Assembly (NCBI RefSeq): GCF_027942865.1
Contig: NC_134516.1
Location: forward strand, 17,845,822-17,909,821
Direction: 5' to 3'
DNA length: 64,000 bases
Origin: Odontesthes bonariensis
Lineage: Eukaryota > Chordata > Actinopteri > Atheriniformes > Atherinopsidae
Positions 1 to 13,005 of the stretch are shown here, one piece after another; the stretch's first letter is position 1; the number at the start of each line of letters is the position of its first letter. The translations under genes and the position numbers were made by a program. The notes beneath the pieces were generated by a model. It ran no database searches, was not told where the DNA came from, and was given only the letters and a program-made list of their open reading frames with translations.

Positions 1-330
1 AGGTTAGAGCTCCATCAGGCAGAGAAGAAGCCACATCCTGCATCTATTCCAGCTGCTGCACTCACCTGCCTGCAGTCCAGATGTTTCACCACCTGAAACA
101 CTTAAAATACAACAAAGAAGATCCAGGACTGCTGAGCAGCTAGAATCCTCCATCAGACAGGAATGGGACAACATTCCTCTCCCAAAGGTCCAGCAGCTGG
201 TCCCCTCAGTTCCAGATGTTTACAGATGTTGTTAAAAGAAGAGGGGATGCCACACAGTGGGAAACATGGACCTGTCACAACTTTTATGAGACGTGTTGCT
301 GCCATCAGATTCAAGATGAGCTGATATTTT
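1..330 (+). repeat. Interspersed DNA-transposon-like repeat R1, partial
   Basis: This stretch is a diverged inverted copy of 20,262-20,590; both encode the same decayed peptide (beginning MFHHLKHLKYNKEDPGLL). It continues past the left edge. The superfamily was not determined. Related pieces lie at 43,919-44,090 and 58,900-59,050. Confidence 0.6.
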
Positions 331-1499
331 CTATCATTTGATGATTTCTGTGTTTATGATATTTAAAAAAAGACTCTACACGGCATCTCAACTCTTTTGG
401 AGTTGGAGTTGTATTTCCTAAACACAGATGTGTTGTGCGTGCAGCCATTTGAAGACAGAAGAAACCGTTTTTGAGCTTAGCTCTGATGTACTTCCATAAA
501 GCTATTCGCAGCAGCTGGAGCTAAATGAATCACCTTTCTTGTAACACACGAGCCTCCAAAATGAGTTAATTAAATGCCAATCTGCCTCTTTAGCACCACA
601 TCAATCCGACCAGGAGGACAAAGAGTTTATCAGATATATAATTCATGCCCTTTCATGCTGTCCCTACAGAGGCTAAACAATCCAAGGCCATGTTGTGTTT
701 TGCCTGCATGTAACAAGCCAACTCTCAGCCTATTCTGGTTGCCCCTGAGAAATAAACTCCCCACTTTGATCCTCCCTGTTAGTGTGACAACGGCTTCAAT
801 CCAGCGTCTCAGCATCGCATATTAATCCCCATTCGTTGTTCCTTCAGGACGGAAGAGCCGGCGCCACCTGATCCGTAGCTTTGCATTATCATTACAGCGA
901 GGAAGTCATTACGTGTGCGTTATGCAGCAAGCGTGGTGCAATTCAATTTACACGCATTAAGCTTGTAAGTGGTGGACTGCTCCAGGTATGGGAAAATAAT
1001 TGGGAGCAGGTGTCTGCTGCAAAGCATCGATAAAAACAAAAGATATGTAGAATCGAATGAGTTCCTTTCTGCTGTGATGAGTTTTAGTATTAGAGGCTGA
1101 AAGGTTGCACATTTAGTGTAAAGCAGTGCTGACCGCAGACGGATGGAGGGTCGCTGCCAGAATGTTTGGTGTGGCGTTGGATGTGGAGTCTCACAGCAGC
1201 AGATATCGGCTTTATCTAATTCATACAGCAACAGAACAAAGGAGCTGACTTGTAGAGAACAAAGAGAACATTTTCTGTTCTGCGAGCACTCTGAACTCTG
1301 TTCTGCGTTATTAAAGCTCTTTCCAAGAGGGGTAATTTATTTCTCTATGGCTGCATGAACTCTGACTGGATCCTACATCAAACTGGAACCATTAGGCCAC
1401 CGTCACAGAGCTGAGGGACTCAGGGATTTTCACACATTAACTTTATCACTGAGGCACACGGCGATCATCAAATTAAAGCCGATTTTCACCAAACTCAGG
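331..1499. other. No gene seen
   Basis: Short ORFs in all frames carry no recognisable motif, and no exon-like block with paired splice sites was found. Confidence 0.5.
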
Positions 1500-1903
1500 G
1501 GCACTTTACACGGAAACGAAAACGGGTTAAAAACGCAAAACCTTTTTGCAGATGCACTGTATCGTTTAGATGGTAACGGCGCATGAAAACGCAAAAAATT
1601 GAAACTGCCCCCCAGAGTGGAATTCTTGAAAACGCTCCACTGTCGCGCCACCGTGTAAAGGATGAAAAACACAAAACTGCGTTTCTCGTCGCATAGAAAG
1701 TAGAAAGACTTGGTCTTGGTAGTGTTGCCACCTAGCCATCTGGCGTGTTTACTGCATCGATAAATATGAAACGTCACACACTTTTGCGTTTCCTTATGCA
1801 CACAGATTTTCACCCTAAAACGCTCGTCTAAATGCAGATTTAAAAGTGAAAACGAAACGCCACTTTTGCGTTTTGGTTTCAGATCGTTTCCGTGTAAAGG
1901 TAG
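1500..1903. mobile_element. MITE with 16-bp inverted ends
   Basis: CTTTACACGGAAACGA at 1504-1519 returns as its reverse complement at 1884-1899, and the interior keeps alternating AAAACG/CGTTTT motifs. A 159-codon minus-strand ORF across it is low complexity and looks like a by-product of the element. No target duplication was settled. Confidence 0.5.
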
Positions 1904-4189
1904 CGTCATTCAGCAAGCGCTCGGCCTCAAGTTAGAAACGCAGAATGACTATAATTCTGCTTCTCAGTCATTTGATCTAACATGCAGAGTTTGGTGCATT
2001 TCTGGAAAAATGTTGCATATTTACATGTAAAATCTGGGGAATACTTTCTTTAATTAGATTTAGAAATCCAAAACTTCAATATGGTTTAGTAAAACAGTAT
2101 CATTTCGAGGTGAGATGTGACTGTTTGTGTGTAAAAGAAGCAGTAAATAATCCATGGAAATCCTTTTTTTTGTTTTCTTTCTCTAAATTATTGATTTTAA
2201 AATGTAAAATCAGAATTTTTTTATGTGCTTTATATCATTTTGAGAACTTGTAAATATTATTTTGATTCTCCGTCCAAAAACAAGCATGTTGGGTTAATAG
2301 GTGACCAAGGTTTAAGTGTGCATGGTTGTTTGTCTGGTTAGTCTCTGTGAGGGATTGGTGACCTGTCCAGGATGTACCCCATTTAATTAAATCGGACTGT
2401 AATTGAATCATAAATGGATTAAATCGGATTTTAATTGGATCAAATTGAACTTGTTTATTATCTCTTAAAAGTGCCCTGAGATTAATTTTGTTTGCAAGTG
2501 GTAAAAATATATATTTCTGTTAAGCTTCTACCAGTTTTAATCATTTCTTTATACCAATATAAGTACATAAAAACAAATGTTTGCCTAATATCTTTATATC
2601 TTTTTAAATTCTTTTAGTCTTTTAACAGGGTATTTTGGGCCATTTTTTTGGGCGCCGGTGCATAAAATCCTTTAAAAAAAACAAACATTTTTTAAAATAA
2701 ATTGGTGCTCATCACTCCTCCCATGTGCTTGTTTATACAGTCCAGCAGAAATGAGTGGTCACATGACACTAGTGTGTAAGTGGAAAGGTCGCCAAGACAC
2801 AGAGGGCGCGTTAACTTTTCCACGGGTTCAGTTGGTGCAACCAACCCTAACACGTCATGTTGAAACCAAAAGGTCACATAATTAAAGGCAAATTTGTTCT
2901 ATTTTGCTTTCAATGTTATTATTTAATTGCAACCAAAAGGAATGAATTACTTTACGAATCTAAACTCAATGAATTTATGTTATGCAAGCTCATTTCTTTG
3001 TATTTAATAAGATGTGTTGGTTAATTTATTTATTTTAGTGTGGGGGCATCCAAACCTTTTCCATCCATGACGCATCCACGATTGACCGCAGGCCGCCGTG
3101 CACACCGCTGGTCAACTAGCACAACCACATCCAGCTCTGTCCCAGCAGAAGGAGGTGGGTGGCACAGTCAACACATACAGACCTTAACGCCGCACCGGCA
3201 CTGAAAGAGTCTCGCACACCCACGCGTCTCTTTCAAGAGCTCAGCTCAGACAGAGAAACAGCAAATCACACACGGGGGGTTTCTTTTTGTTGATGCTCGA
3301 AGGCGGTCATGACCACCTGCAGCACCGCTTTACAAGGAAGGAGATGAAGACATGTTTGTTTGTTATATTCAAGCACGGCAAAGTGAGGGAATGTTCAAAA
3401 GGACCAATCGAAAACGAGGCTTTTTAAAAGAGCCGCTTAGACAGGTTGAGGTCAAATTCAGAAGAAAACTCGTTGCAGGAAGCTAAAAAAAACAGGGACG
3501 ATGCATCCAAGTAACACATCCAAGTCTCCATGAAACCACGAGCAGGAGGCTGCCCACTTCTATTAGAAGCCCCGTCTAATCCGATTGGACGGGCAAAACA
3601 CACAATTCTGCGTCGGCTTTGCAGAAATTTTTAAGGTAAAAAAGAAAGAAAAACACACAAAAATTATCTGAATCTCTTAAAATATCCCAAAGAATGCACA
3701 CAAAATAGCTTTTTTACCCCCATCTGTACGTCAGATGAGCTACATGTCTTCCAAGAAGAAGAACACCGACTCCAGCTCCTCTGAAATGGTTTTATTTAAA
3801 TTGGTTGTCTTACTTACCTACCATAGGTACATTTTTGACCAGTAGCTGCAGTTAATTCCCTTTTCCTTGATTAAAAGCACATTTTTGAGGGAGGGAGAAA
3901 GAGAAAATGAAAAGTATTTGATTGGTTTTTGGGAGTGCAAGCTGTAACCTACTAATTTTGAATAATTTATATTTATTTATTTATTATTATTATTTTTATT
4001 TATAAGTGTTTATTTACTTATTTAGTTTTTATGATTTTCATCATTTCATATTCATTGCACAGTAATTTGCTGTCTAATTACTGTGGTTTATTGTATCTTT
4101 TTTAATCATTTAACTATTATTTTCTTTTCTGCCATATGTTTTGGATGTTTAAATGGTTGGTTGTTATATTAACATGAAAAAACAATAAA
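1904..4189. other. AT-rich intergenic DNA, no gene seen
   Basis: Contains poly-A/T and TTTA-rich tracts (for example 3965-4010). No exon-like open blocks or RNA genes were recognised. Confidence 0.5.
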
Positions 4190-4740
4190 TATATGTTTAA
4201 AAAAAAAAGAGCACATTTTTGGGATGAGTTGGGATCGGGGCGGCTCGCCCATCAACACCAACAACTTTCCAACCAGACTTGCTTATTTCATAGTGCGCAC
4301 TTGGCAACTTCAGATCGGAAGTACGTAAACCTGTGGACGCTGTACGAGACATTTGAGACACATTAGCATTAATATTTAACAATAATATGTACATTCCCTT
4401 TGGTGGTAAAATAATGTGGAGGTAGCACCAGGTATGTTGGTAGTTTGTTTTTAGCGATAACAAAAACAAGAAATAAGTGTTTAAATGGACTGAGCAGAAG
4501 TCGAAGTTTTAGTTGTTTTACTATGAAGCCGACTTTTCTGCTCTGCGATCTTTCCTTCGTCCGGATTGCAGTGCATTCTGGGTAAAGGAAGAACACATCT
4601 GGGCTGTGATTGTCCTTTGAATTGGAACACCGAAACAGCACTTTGGCTGCGAATGATGCCGTTTCACAGGAACCAAAGCGCACCCATCAGGAAACGGCCT
4701 CAGTGTGAGCCCATATTCATCATATTCATGCATTAGTTAT
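4190..4740 (-). pseudogene. Possible frameshifted THAP-type zinc-finger remnant
   Basis: On the minus strand one frame reads PKCCFG and the neighbouring frame continues CSNSKDNHSPDVFFLYP (about 4560-4650). Together these resemble the N-terminal C2CH part of a THAP DNA-binding domain as found in P-element-like transposons, with a frameshift between them. No intact downstream domain is visible. The family call is inference from a short motif. Confidence 0.3.
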
Positions 4741-6792
4741 CAGGCTGAAGAGGCCACAGAGTTGTGGACGGATATATCTTTGGTCCCTGAATGTCCATAC
4801 CAAAGGTCAGTGTGCTTCATAATGAAGAAGAGTGAAACTCAGGGATTTGAATGCAAAGAGATGCTGATCTCTGGGCTTTACGACGGCCCCACAGGCCCAA
4901 TCAGGTTGCTCAGAACCGTCTTCATTCCCTCAACGAAATCTTACTAATCTTAATCAAAAACCAATCTTACTGTCAGTCAGCGGCATCTCTGAGTCGAACC
5001 GTGAGGAATGCGTTTGTCCACAGGCTGAACTCAGAGTTTCTGTTAGCATCATCCAGCAAACAGAGAAAGATCTCCTGATTTTAAACCTTCATTTGTCTGT
5101 AATGGAAGAAGAACTCAGGCTGGTGTATCCTCATCTTTGTTATGATGTAGATATCTCATTATTATACAATTATTATCACTGTCATTAGATGTCAGGCTGG
5201 TTATTGTGTTGATGATTATTTTCTCAATTGATTCACAGATAAACAATCTGAACCCCGAGTAATTAAAGAAAATGGCAACAAGTTCCCCCTGATATTTCTT
5301 ACAGGGTGAGCTGGAGGTATGAGGTTTAATCTTTAATGAATCCCACGATATTTCATCAGCTCCTGACACTCTTTGGGTGACAAACCTTTTCTAAAGCTGT
5401 CAGATGGTGTGAGGAAAGTGAGGAAAGGAGTAAATTACACTGTTATTGCAAAGTGGAACAGAAAAATTCCCAATAAATCTCAGTTTAAGCGCTTAATCTA
5501 GGAAAAATCCTTCTTTCAGCCACCAGCCGCCACTGGCTGGGATGATGTTTAAAGTGTCTCCCCCTCATATTTTTACCAACTGGTCATACTATGATGAACT
5601 ATGGGATGGAACTGGGTCCCCCTGTCCCTGTCCTCTATGTTTGATATTATTTATTATTTATTAGTGATTGAATCTGATGCCACAGTCGCAGCACTGCGTC
5701 CTTATTCACGAACATTTCAGCCCAGTAACACTCAGCCATCTGTTTTATTACAGCCACAGGAAGACAACACGGGTCTGAGATCAGCGCTGCACATTCATTT
5801 GATCTCTGAAGAAGAGTTATGAAGCAGCATTACCGCTGGAACATGTAGAATCCATTATACTCCGATGCATTCTGGATTCCTGAGTGTTTTACTCTTATCT
5901 TTGGATTCATCACCAGCAGCCTCCAAGAGCCAAACATGACTGTAAAAACCCATAAACATCACTTTTATATTCTCCACCATATCCCTGCAGCTGATATCGC
6001 TGCTTTTTCTGCTCGTGTATTAAACACAGTGGACCCTTTCCCATTATGCGCATGTCTCCTGTCTCAGTTATGGCCTTTTTTAACACCATTCTGGTTCATC
6101 TTTAATATGGGAGCGCTTGTCAAAGCCTCACTCCCTGACACTAAAGGAGAGAGGATTCTGGCCTCCGAGTTAATTCCCCAGCAGGGAACTGAACCCAATG
6201 CTCACATTTTCACCCTCTGCTGGAACAGGAGACTTATCTAATCCTTTTTCTTGTTTATTAAACTCAAGCCGAGTCCTCCTGAGCTGTGAATTCTGGAGTT
6301 TTGAATCTCAACCTGCGAGAGAAGATTTGAATTTCACCAATTAACTCCTCCCTCTCATCTAATGCTCTGCTGAACGATACTCCGAATAAGCCCAAAGCGA
6401 GAACAAAAGGAATTAGTGTTTTCAGAGGCGCCGCACACCCTGAAAGAGAGCAGCCATTTCTGTAGAATTCAGCTGGAAACTCGGAAGCATTGTGCAAACT
6501 GCACCCCGGGGAGAACTGAAGAGCCGAGCTGGTACGTCGGCTGGTAATTGCATCATACGACCAGCAACAGAAACACAAATAAGGATACATAAAGGTGATT
6601 GAGGAGTGTACACACATGGAATATTATAACATCGATCTAATTACTGCCACCAAAACAGTGCGAGGCCATGACTCACACGATTATCGAGCTGCGGCAGATG
6701 AATGGATGCCTGGGCGCAGCGTGGATGGAGTATTACACGCAGCGGCGTCGAACAGGGGGGAAAAGTCAGACTGATTCACAGGGTCCAGCCTA
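4741..6792. other. No gene seen
   Basis: Several 70-117 codon ORFs occur on both strands (5601, 5936, 6264) with no recognisable domain and no supporting splice structure. Confidence 0.5.
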
Positions 6793-8330
6793 CAGGGGGG
6801 GCCCTAAGGGAAATTTTCTTCTTCTTTCATTTTTTAAAAATATTTTTTTAAATAATATCAATATATGTTGGTAATTTATAAAAATCCAATGTTCTCTGGA
6901 AATACATCTGTTGAAATGTATATCCCAGCCTGCAAATAGGCTATAATCTATATCAGACACCCCCATTATCAGTGCGCATTGGTTTAGTATGCCCTTTTGA
7001 TTGTACATGCGCCATAAATTTCACTCACTTCATTATTAGGCATTAAACGCAGCAGCCGGCACATGAAAGATGTCATCCAAAAAAAAATCAGGCTTTCAGA
7101 AAAGAAAAGAAAGGCAAGAGAGACAAAATGAAGGAAAGCAACTGCTTACTGATTTCTTTCCCAAGAAAGGTGAGCCCAAATGTCAAAATTACAGCCTACA
7201 GTAACTGATTATCCCATTCACATTCCGTTGCATACCACTGTGATACCAGCCATGGCCGTAGCCAGCTATGAGGAAAGTGAGGTCTGGACCTCTGTAATTT
7301 TCAGGGATTTTTTATTTATTTATTTTTTTAATCTCGGTTTTCGCATACACGTTTCAATTGACGTTTGTGTTGACATCACTTTCGTGAATGTGTGACTGCG
7401 TGGTACCATTTGAAAGGTCTGTTTCTGCCCTTTCCAACGGTGTGTATAACATGTGTGTGCGCTCCGTAGTCGGTGAGTAAAGTACCGTCAACATAGTAGC
7501 TGCATACCAGCAATCAGTAATAGAAAAATTAGACGAATTTGACGAACGATTTCCTCGGCCACTCTGCAGTGCAGCGGCGATTGCTATGTACTGACGGAAA
7601 GCTCAGCTCGAGCTCTTTAGAATGGTATGATTGTTATATCGATGTCATGTATGGTTCGTGAATAAAGAAGACAGCACCTTGTTATAGCAATGCACATTTA
7701 TGTAGGCAGGAGACAATTTTTCACATCTAATTTAGTAATGAATTCAATATAGCCCATAAATCTTTATAGGTTGTTTAGCAACAGCTATAGCCTACAATAT
7801 GCATCTATCCATCTATATTTAACTCTATTTTTTATATTGGTTAGTTAGCCTTACTCTATGCCTGGCCAAATGGCCTTTGCTTGTACCAAACATTTGTATG
7901 CTTGCATTGGGAAATAATCATGTTCTTTTTAGCTATGGGTTCTTGTTACATTATGATGGTTTATTTTGCTACTAGCCTCAATGTGCAACACTGCTATATA
8001 TTAAAAACTATATAATTTAAAATATATATATATATATATTGTAAAAATTTCGGCGCACGCTATGCGCGCGCATCATGGACCTCGCCTATTCCTAAATCCT
8101 GGCTACGACCCTGATAGCAGCCGAAGTCAAATAATTAAAAAATAATCTCTCATTTTGTTGGCTACCACATAATTGTGAAATAGAAGCCATATTTGTCTTA
8201 AATGTATTTATTTTCATAATAACTATTAGCCTATACAAGTGTCCCAAAAGCCTAACATAGAGTCGATGTTGGTTCAAATATGCATGGTAGTGGTTGTTCC
8301 TGGGGCCCCAAATTTGGTGCTACGCCCCTG
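6793..8330 (+). mobile_element. hAT-like DNA transposon remnant
   Basis: The left end begins CAGGGGGGGCCC and the right end closes GGTGCTACGCCCCTG, whose reverse complement starts CAGGGGCGTAGCACC, the same kind of terminus as the element at 13,118-13,941. It contains a transposase-type first exon at 7070-7169. The target duplication is not clear, so the left boundary is approximate. Confidence 0.5.
7070..7169 (+). pseudogene. First exon of hAT-type transposase (relic)
   Basis: An open 33-codon block begins MSSKKKSGFQKRKERQ and ends LLTDFFPKK immediately before a GTGAGC donor. The Lys/Arg-rich start followed by LLTDFF is typical of the first exon of TTF/ZMYM-type hAT transposases. No catalytic exons remain in the 1.2 kb downstream, so the copy is not functional. 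Confidence 0.5.
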
Positions 8331-8411
8331 ATTACACGTCTTGTGCCTGTTAACAGATGACTTTTCTAAAGGTTGATGAGGTTGTCGAGCAAGAAGGGTC
8401 AGAAAAATCAA

Positions 8412-8486
8412 TTGGTGAGGATGCTCCCATTGATTCCTCTGATCGGTTGGTTAGGATGCTCCCATTGATTCCTCTGATCGGTTGGT
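8412..8486. repeat. 35-bp tandem duplication
   Basis: The unit starting GGATGCTCCCATTGATTCCT occurs twice back to back without visible change, suggesting a recent local duplication. Confidence 0.8.
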
Positions 8487-8917
8487 TTCTGCTGATCAGG
8501 AATCTTGCTCATGGAAGACTGATTGGACAGTCAGAGAGGGAGATGAGGATTTATGACACGATTTTTGACCAAAAACGCAAATAATTTTCCAATCTGGCTC
8601 TTTAGGAACTCCAGTTCAGGACGGTACTCTCACAGCAACTGGTAGATCCTTACAGACACACGTGGGAAAATAGTAAAAGAAACATTCAGGATAAATTAGA
8701 CCAATTAGTGAGACTATTCGAGCCAAAAGTTCATGAGTAAAATCAGACTTTTTCCTCTGGCTGCTCAACATTTCACGCCATCAAAAAGAGTTTGGGAGGA
8801 AAAAAACATCCAAACGAAGGAAATCCGACAGGCTTTTGTTTGTTAGACATTTGGTGATCTATTCATGACTTTTTACGCTGGTCAAACCAGCGTAAAAAGT
8901 ATGAACTTTGGAGTTAA

Positions 8918-9960
8918 AAGGCAAGGCAAGGCAAGGCAATTTTATTTATAGAGCACAATTCATACACAAGGCAATTCAAAGTGCTTCACAGCTATATAAA
9001 ATCACAAGAAGGCAATAAAATCATTAAAAATAAATAAATAAATAAAAATAAGAAAAAATAATTAAAAAAAAATAATAATAATAATAATAATTAAAAAACC
9101 CATTAAAAATAATCATTAATTAATTAATTTAAAAGTGAAGAGTCCATTGCTGCTGCTTGTGTTTTTTGTTTGTTTGTGTGTTTGTTCTCTGCTTGTCTGC
9201 TTACAGGTGCTCCTGGTGCTTCTAAGGTTGGATTCCCCACAAAAGCCGTGAATCGTCTTCAGTTTTGTTTTTACAGGTGTAGCAGCTGGTTGTCGGATTT
9301 TTCATTGTTTTTTATGTTTGTCTCTTCATGTTTCTGTTCTTTTTTTCTCTTCTTCGCTCTCCCTCTCTCTCTGTCCCCCGGTCCGGTTCGGCACTATTAT
9401 CATATCATGTTAGATATTGTAACAAAAATAAATAAATAAAAATGAGGAGTTGATGGGCGTCAAGGGGAGCTTTACATTTATAAAGCTTCCCTTGGCATAG
9501 CAAATGTGTTTAGCATAAACGGTATTCAGATTACAATTCTGCTGCCATAATGCTGGACAGGACAAGGGAAAAAAAAAAAAAAAAAAAAAGTGAAGAGTCC
9601 AGATAAAATACTTTCAGGTGTCATATGCACAGCTAAATAGAAGTGTTTTCAGCCTGGATTTAAACATTGTCAGAGTTGAGGCCTGTCTCACATCTTCTGG
9701 AAGACTGTTCCAGATGTTAGGGGCATAAAACTGAAACGCAGCCTCACCTTGTTTAGTCCTGACTCTGGGCACCAGCAGGAGACCCCTCCCTGAGTTGGTT
9801 CATATGGCTCTAACATGTCAGAGATGTACTTTGGCGCTTGACCATGAAGAGACTTGTACACAAGCAGAGCTGTTTTAAAGTCTATTCCCTGAGCGACAGG
9901 AAGCCAGTGCAGAGACCTGAGCACTGGACTGATATGGTCGTATAAAACAGATCAAACTGC
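8918..9960 (-). mobile_element. Non-LTR retrotransposon 3' end (L2/Maui-like), minus strand
   Basis: The minus-strand ORF at 9688-9924 carries SLHWLPV, DFKTALLVYKSLHG and APKYISDMLEPY, the conserved C-terminal tail of L2-type reverse transcriptases. The 3' end at about 8918-8990 has the tail reading GGCAA repeats then TTTATTTATAGAGCAC on the plus strand. Only the C-terminal region remains, with frameshifts and an AT-rich stretch inside (9000-9130). Confidence 0.65.
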
Positions 9961-11557
9961 AGCAAAGAGCAGTGAAAATGACCGTCTGTCCCTGAGGTTA
10001 CAGCAGCTTGGCTGGAAGGAGCCCGGCTTAAAACCGTCTCTCGTTGAACCTAAAACAGGCCTGAAGAGGCTGTTTCCAGTAGCAACGCTGACACAGGACT
10101 ATTACATTCATTGCACTGCTGTCTCAGACAGATAAAATGACCTCTCAGTGCACCACGACTTGTCAGATGGAGTGACAAACTCATCCACTCGGCTGTGTCG
10201 CCATGACGCTGTAAACTGTGAGAGAAAATGTTCTGAATATTCAGCTGCTCCCAACTTTCTGTGTGGGAGATCATCATACATTTAAGTTGAGTTGAATGAA
10301 CTGCAGACGCCTGAGTGGTGATTTTTATCAGATGAGGTTATAAAATCAGGATTTTATTAGAGCAGAGCGACCGTTTAGGTCAGGTTCTGACAGAAGGAAC
10401 AGGAAAATATGTGAATGAGAACAACCTGTTTGGTATTTCTGTATTAATAAACACTTACACTTCAGGGTTTTTTACAAAAAGATGCAAAAAGATAAAACTT
10501 TGGAGAATTTGCAGAGCACTCAGATGAGTGATTTAATCCTCATTCACGTCTCCAAAACATAGCCGTGAACCCCCATGAAATCTACACCTAAGCATGTATA
10601 ATATTACAGCCCTAACCGTGTGTTAGACAGGATGACGTTGGACAGGAATCCTGCTCATATATAAAACTTATAACGTTGTTATTCTGCCGTACAGTCCTGT
10701 CTGACACAATGAAAAGGTTTATATTTTCAGTTTGAGGCAGCTTGCCCTCCTCCATCCTCCATCCTTTCACTGCTCAGAGAGCCCTGAAATTGGAAAGGAG
10801 ATTGGGCTAGCCTGTGCTCACACATGCTGCCTCATCTTTCTGAGGCAATAATAGGATTGGAAACCTCACCGTTCAATACCTTCCTTCAAGCATTTAAACC
10901 TGAAAGTGAAGTGAAGAGGCCGAGTCCAGCAACGGATCTCTGATGCTCCGCTCTGACTCAGGCCTCACGTGGCACCTCAACTCTGGCCTGATGGGAGCAA
11001 GCTCATCGCTAAGTCATCGCTCGCTAACTCCTGAAGACGTGTGACTGCTCAAGCTCCTTCAGAGGGATGATTATTCTCTGACAGAAAAATCTGAAACTCT
11101 CTGCAAGACAGGCCTTTCTAAGAGATTTCACAGTTTCTCAGTAAATGGTGGTAAATGCAAAGTATGAATCTGTGCTTCTGAGCTACAAAGGGATGCTTTG
11201 TTCACCCTGTGGATAAATGTGTGGAAGCAAAGGACTCTTAGCCTCCTGGCTAGCCTCCTTCTGCCTTCTCACTCAGTTCAGCCAAGATGGTTGTCCTAAA
11301 ATGAACAGCAGAAACAAAGGGTCACATCCTCCTTTCATGACACGATGATACGGATGCTCCAGTTCAGGTGCACTGCCATACAGAAAATGTGGGAACCTGA
11401 CGTGATAAATGCTACGTTGCTTTAATAAAGTCTTGTTGGGTAACTGGGCAGCTCAGCTGGTTGATGGTCGCCCCGTGTACAGAGGCTGAAGATTCCAGCC
11501 TGGTTTAGTCCTAGCTTCTGCCCCCTTCTATCCAAGAACCTTTCAAATTAAGACTGT
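9961..11557. other. No gene seen
   Basis: Some sequence to about 10,290 may extend the neighbouring LINE (minus strand). The remainder shows no exon-like structure or RNA gene. Confidence 0.45.
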
Positions 11558-12174
11558 GGCTGTGTTCGAAACCGCATACTTCTCCTACTACTCCTACTAC
11601 TCCTACTACTCATAGTGACTTTTTTCCCGGATGCATACTACATTCTCTGAAATGTTGGGTATGCATCATGAGGTTACTACTCATACTCAAACTACCCAAG
11701 ATGCAACGTAACGTGACGTCGGCGATCGTCATTTGCTGTCAAAACGGCAGTTTCAAGCTAGCTGAATCGAGGGTAGGTTCACTTCCTGTTTTTAAAACAA
11801 AAGCACCGATTGTATCGTAATGGCTTTCCCTATGATAAAAGGCAACGGGTATTTTATTTTGTGAAAATAACCGGAGGTGCGTTGCTCACTGCGGCTAGCT
11901 TTAGTAGCGCCGAATTCGTGGGAAGAAAATTGTAAATAGCTGGTATTTTGTCAGGTTTTCAACACGTTGGGGATCTAAACGACTACTTTCTCACCTGAAA
12001 ACGTTTCAAATGTTGCTAAAGTTTACAGAGTTTAGAGCTTAAGCGAAATCAGCTTCAGGCCGGCTGATTTCGGCTCGGGCAGGAGCGAAATGCATTGTGG
12101 GTAAACACTCTGCATACTGTCTGATCGATCAGTATGCAGAATGTAGTATGTAGTATGCGGTTTCGAACACAGCC
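11558..12174. mobile_element. MITE family C, full-length copy
   Basis: Terminal inverted repeats of 23 bp begin GGCTGTGTTCGAAACCGCAT and frame about 600 bp. TGT flanks both ends, a possible 3-bp target duplication of the PIF/Harbinger kind. Other copies lie at 23,597-25,075, 28,101-29,069 (reverse) and, as a 3' end only, at 16,032-16,093. A CT/TACTACTCC tract follows the left terminus. Confidence 0.75.
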
Positions 12175-12761
12175 TGTGTGTATAATGTGTATACCACTTG
12201 TCTCGCCTCACCTGGCACTGATTACTCTGCTGATTTCTTTTTACTTGTATGTACACTGACTAAGCCACTGACCTCTAAACTCTCCAGATACCAACCTGAG
12301 GGGATCTGGTAGCATCCGTGGGAATCCAATCCCCACAGCCCACAGGGCCTGGTGTGCTGAGGTCCTGGTACAAGACACGGCAGAACCCCTTCAGATGTTC
12401 TGTGATCTCATCCTTTAGGGCAGCCGTGGCTCAGTGGTTAGAGTCGGCCGTCCAATAACTGGAAGGTTGGCAGGTTCAATTCCCACTCTCGCTACTTAAA
12501 AACATTGGTGGAACTGACAGCTGGAGGGGTGTCAGTCCACCTCCTTGTCACAGCAAGGTGCCCTTGAGCAAGGCACCATACTCCATGCGAATGGCTGCCC
12601 ACCGCTCCAGGTTGGCATCTGTCTCTATGAATGTGTGGCCCTGTGCATGTGTGTGTCAACAGGTGCCAACCTGGATGGGTTAAAAGCAGAGGACACATTT
12701 CGTGTGTATGTATGCCCAATAAATCTGATCTTAATCTGAATCTCGCCTCAACTGCTCAGAG
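12113..12761 (+). repeat. 649-bp direct duplication, copy 1
   Basis: Matches 16,032-16,680 at a constant offset of 3919 bp with no indels and few substitutions. The block contains the right end of MITE C, about 240 bp of unassigned sequence and a tRNA-derived SINE. Confidence 0.85.
12418..12745 (+). mobile_element. tRNA-derived SINE, copy 1
   Basis: Pol III A-box-like TGGCTCAGTGG at 12,427-12,437 and B-box-like GGTTCAATTCC at 12,473-12,483, 35 bp apart as in a tRNA head, followed by a non-tRNA body and a tail ending CCAATAAATCTGATCTTAAT. It has no coding capacity. Confidence 0.75.
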
Positions 12762-12946
12762 CTCTTTTGGCTGGACGAGGAGGGCACACTCTATATCAGG
12801 CAGATGGTCATGATGGATGAAGTGTTTCTAAAGCCAATGAAGCTGGGCAGTGAAGACACTGCAAATCGTTTCCTTGCTTGCTTGTTTCTTCGTACTTGTT
12901 TGTTGCTTAAAGGTTCAAATGAATTAACAAATTATGTTTTTTTTTT

Positions 12947-12949
<3 letters not shown>

Positions 12950-12995
<46 letters not shown>
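12950..12995. repeat. (TA)n microsatellite
   Basis: About 23 uninterrupted TA units following a poly-T run. Confidence 0.95.
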
Positions 12996-12998
<3 letters not shown>

Positions 12999-13005
12999 GG
13001 GGCTT

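Noticed and set aside
1430-1909. 159-codon minus-strand ORF
   Set aside because: Lies across a MITE with inverted ends and has low-complexity composition; no domain.
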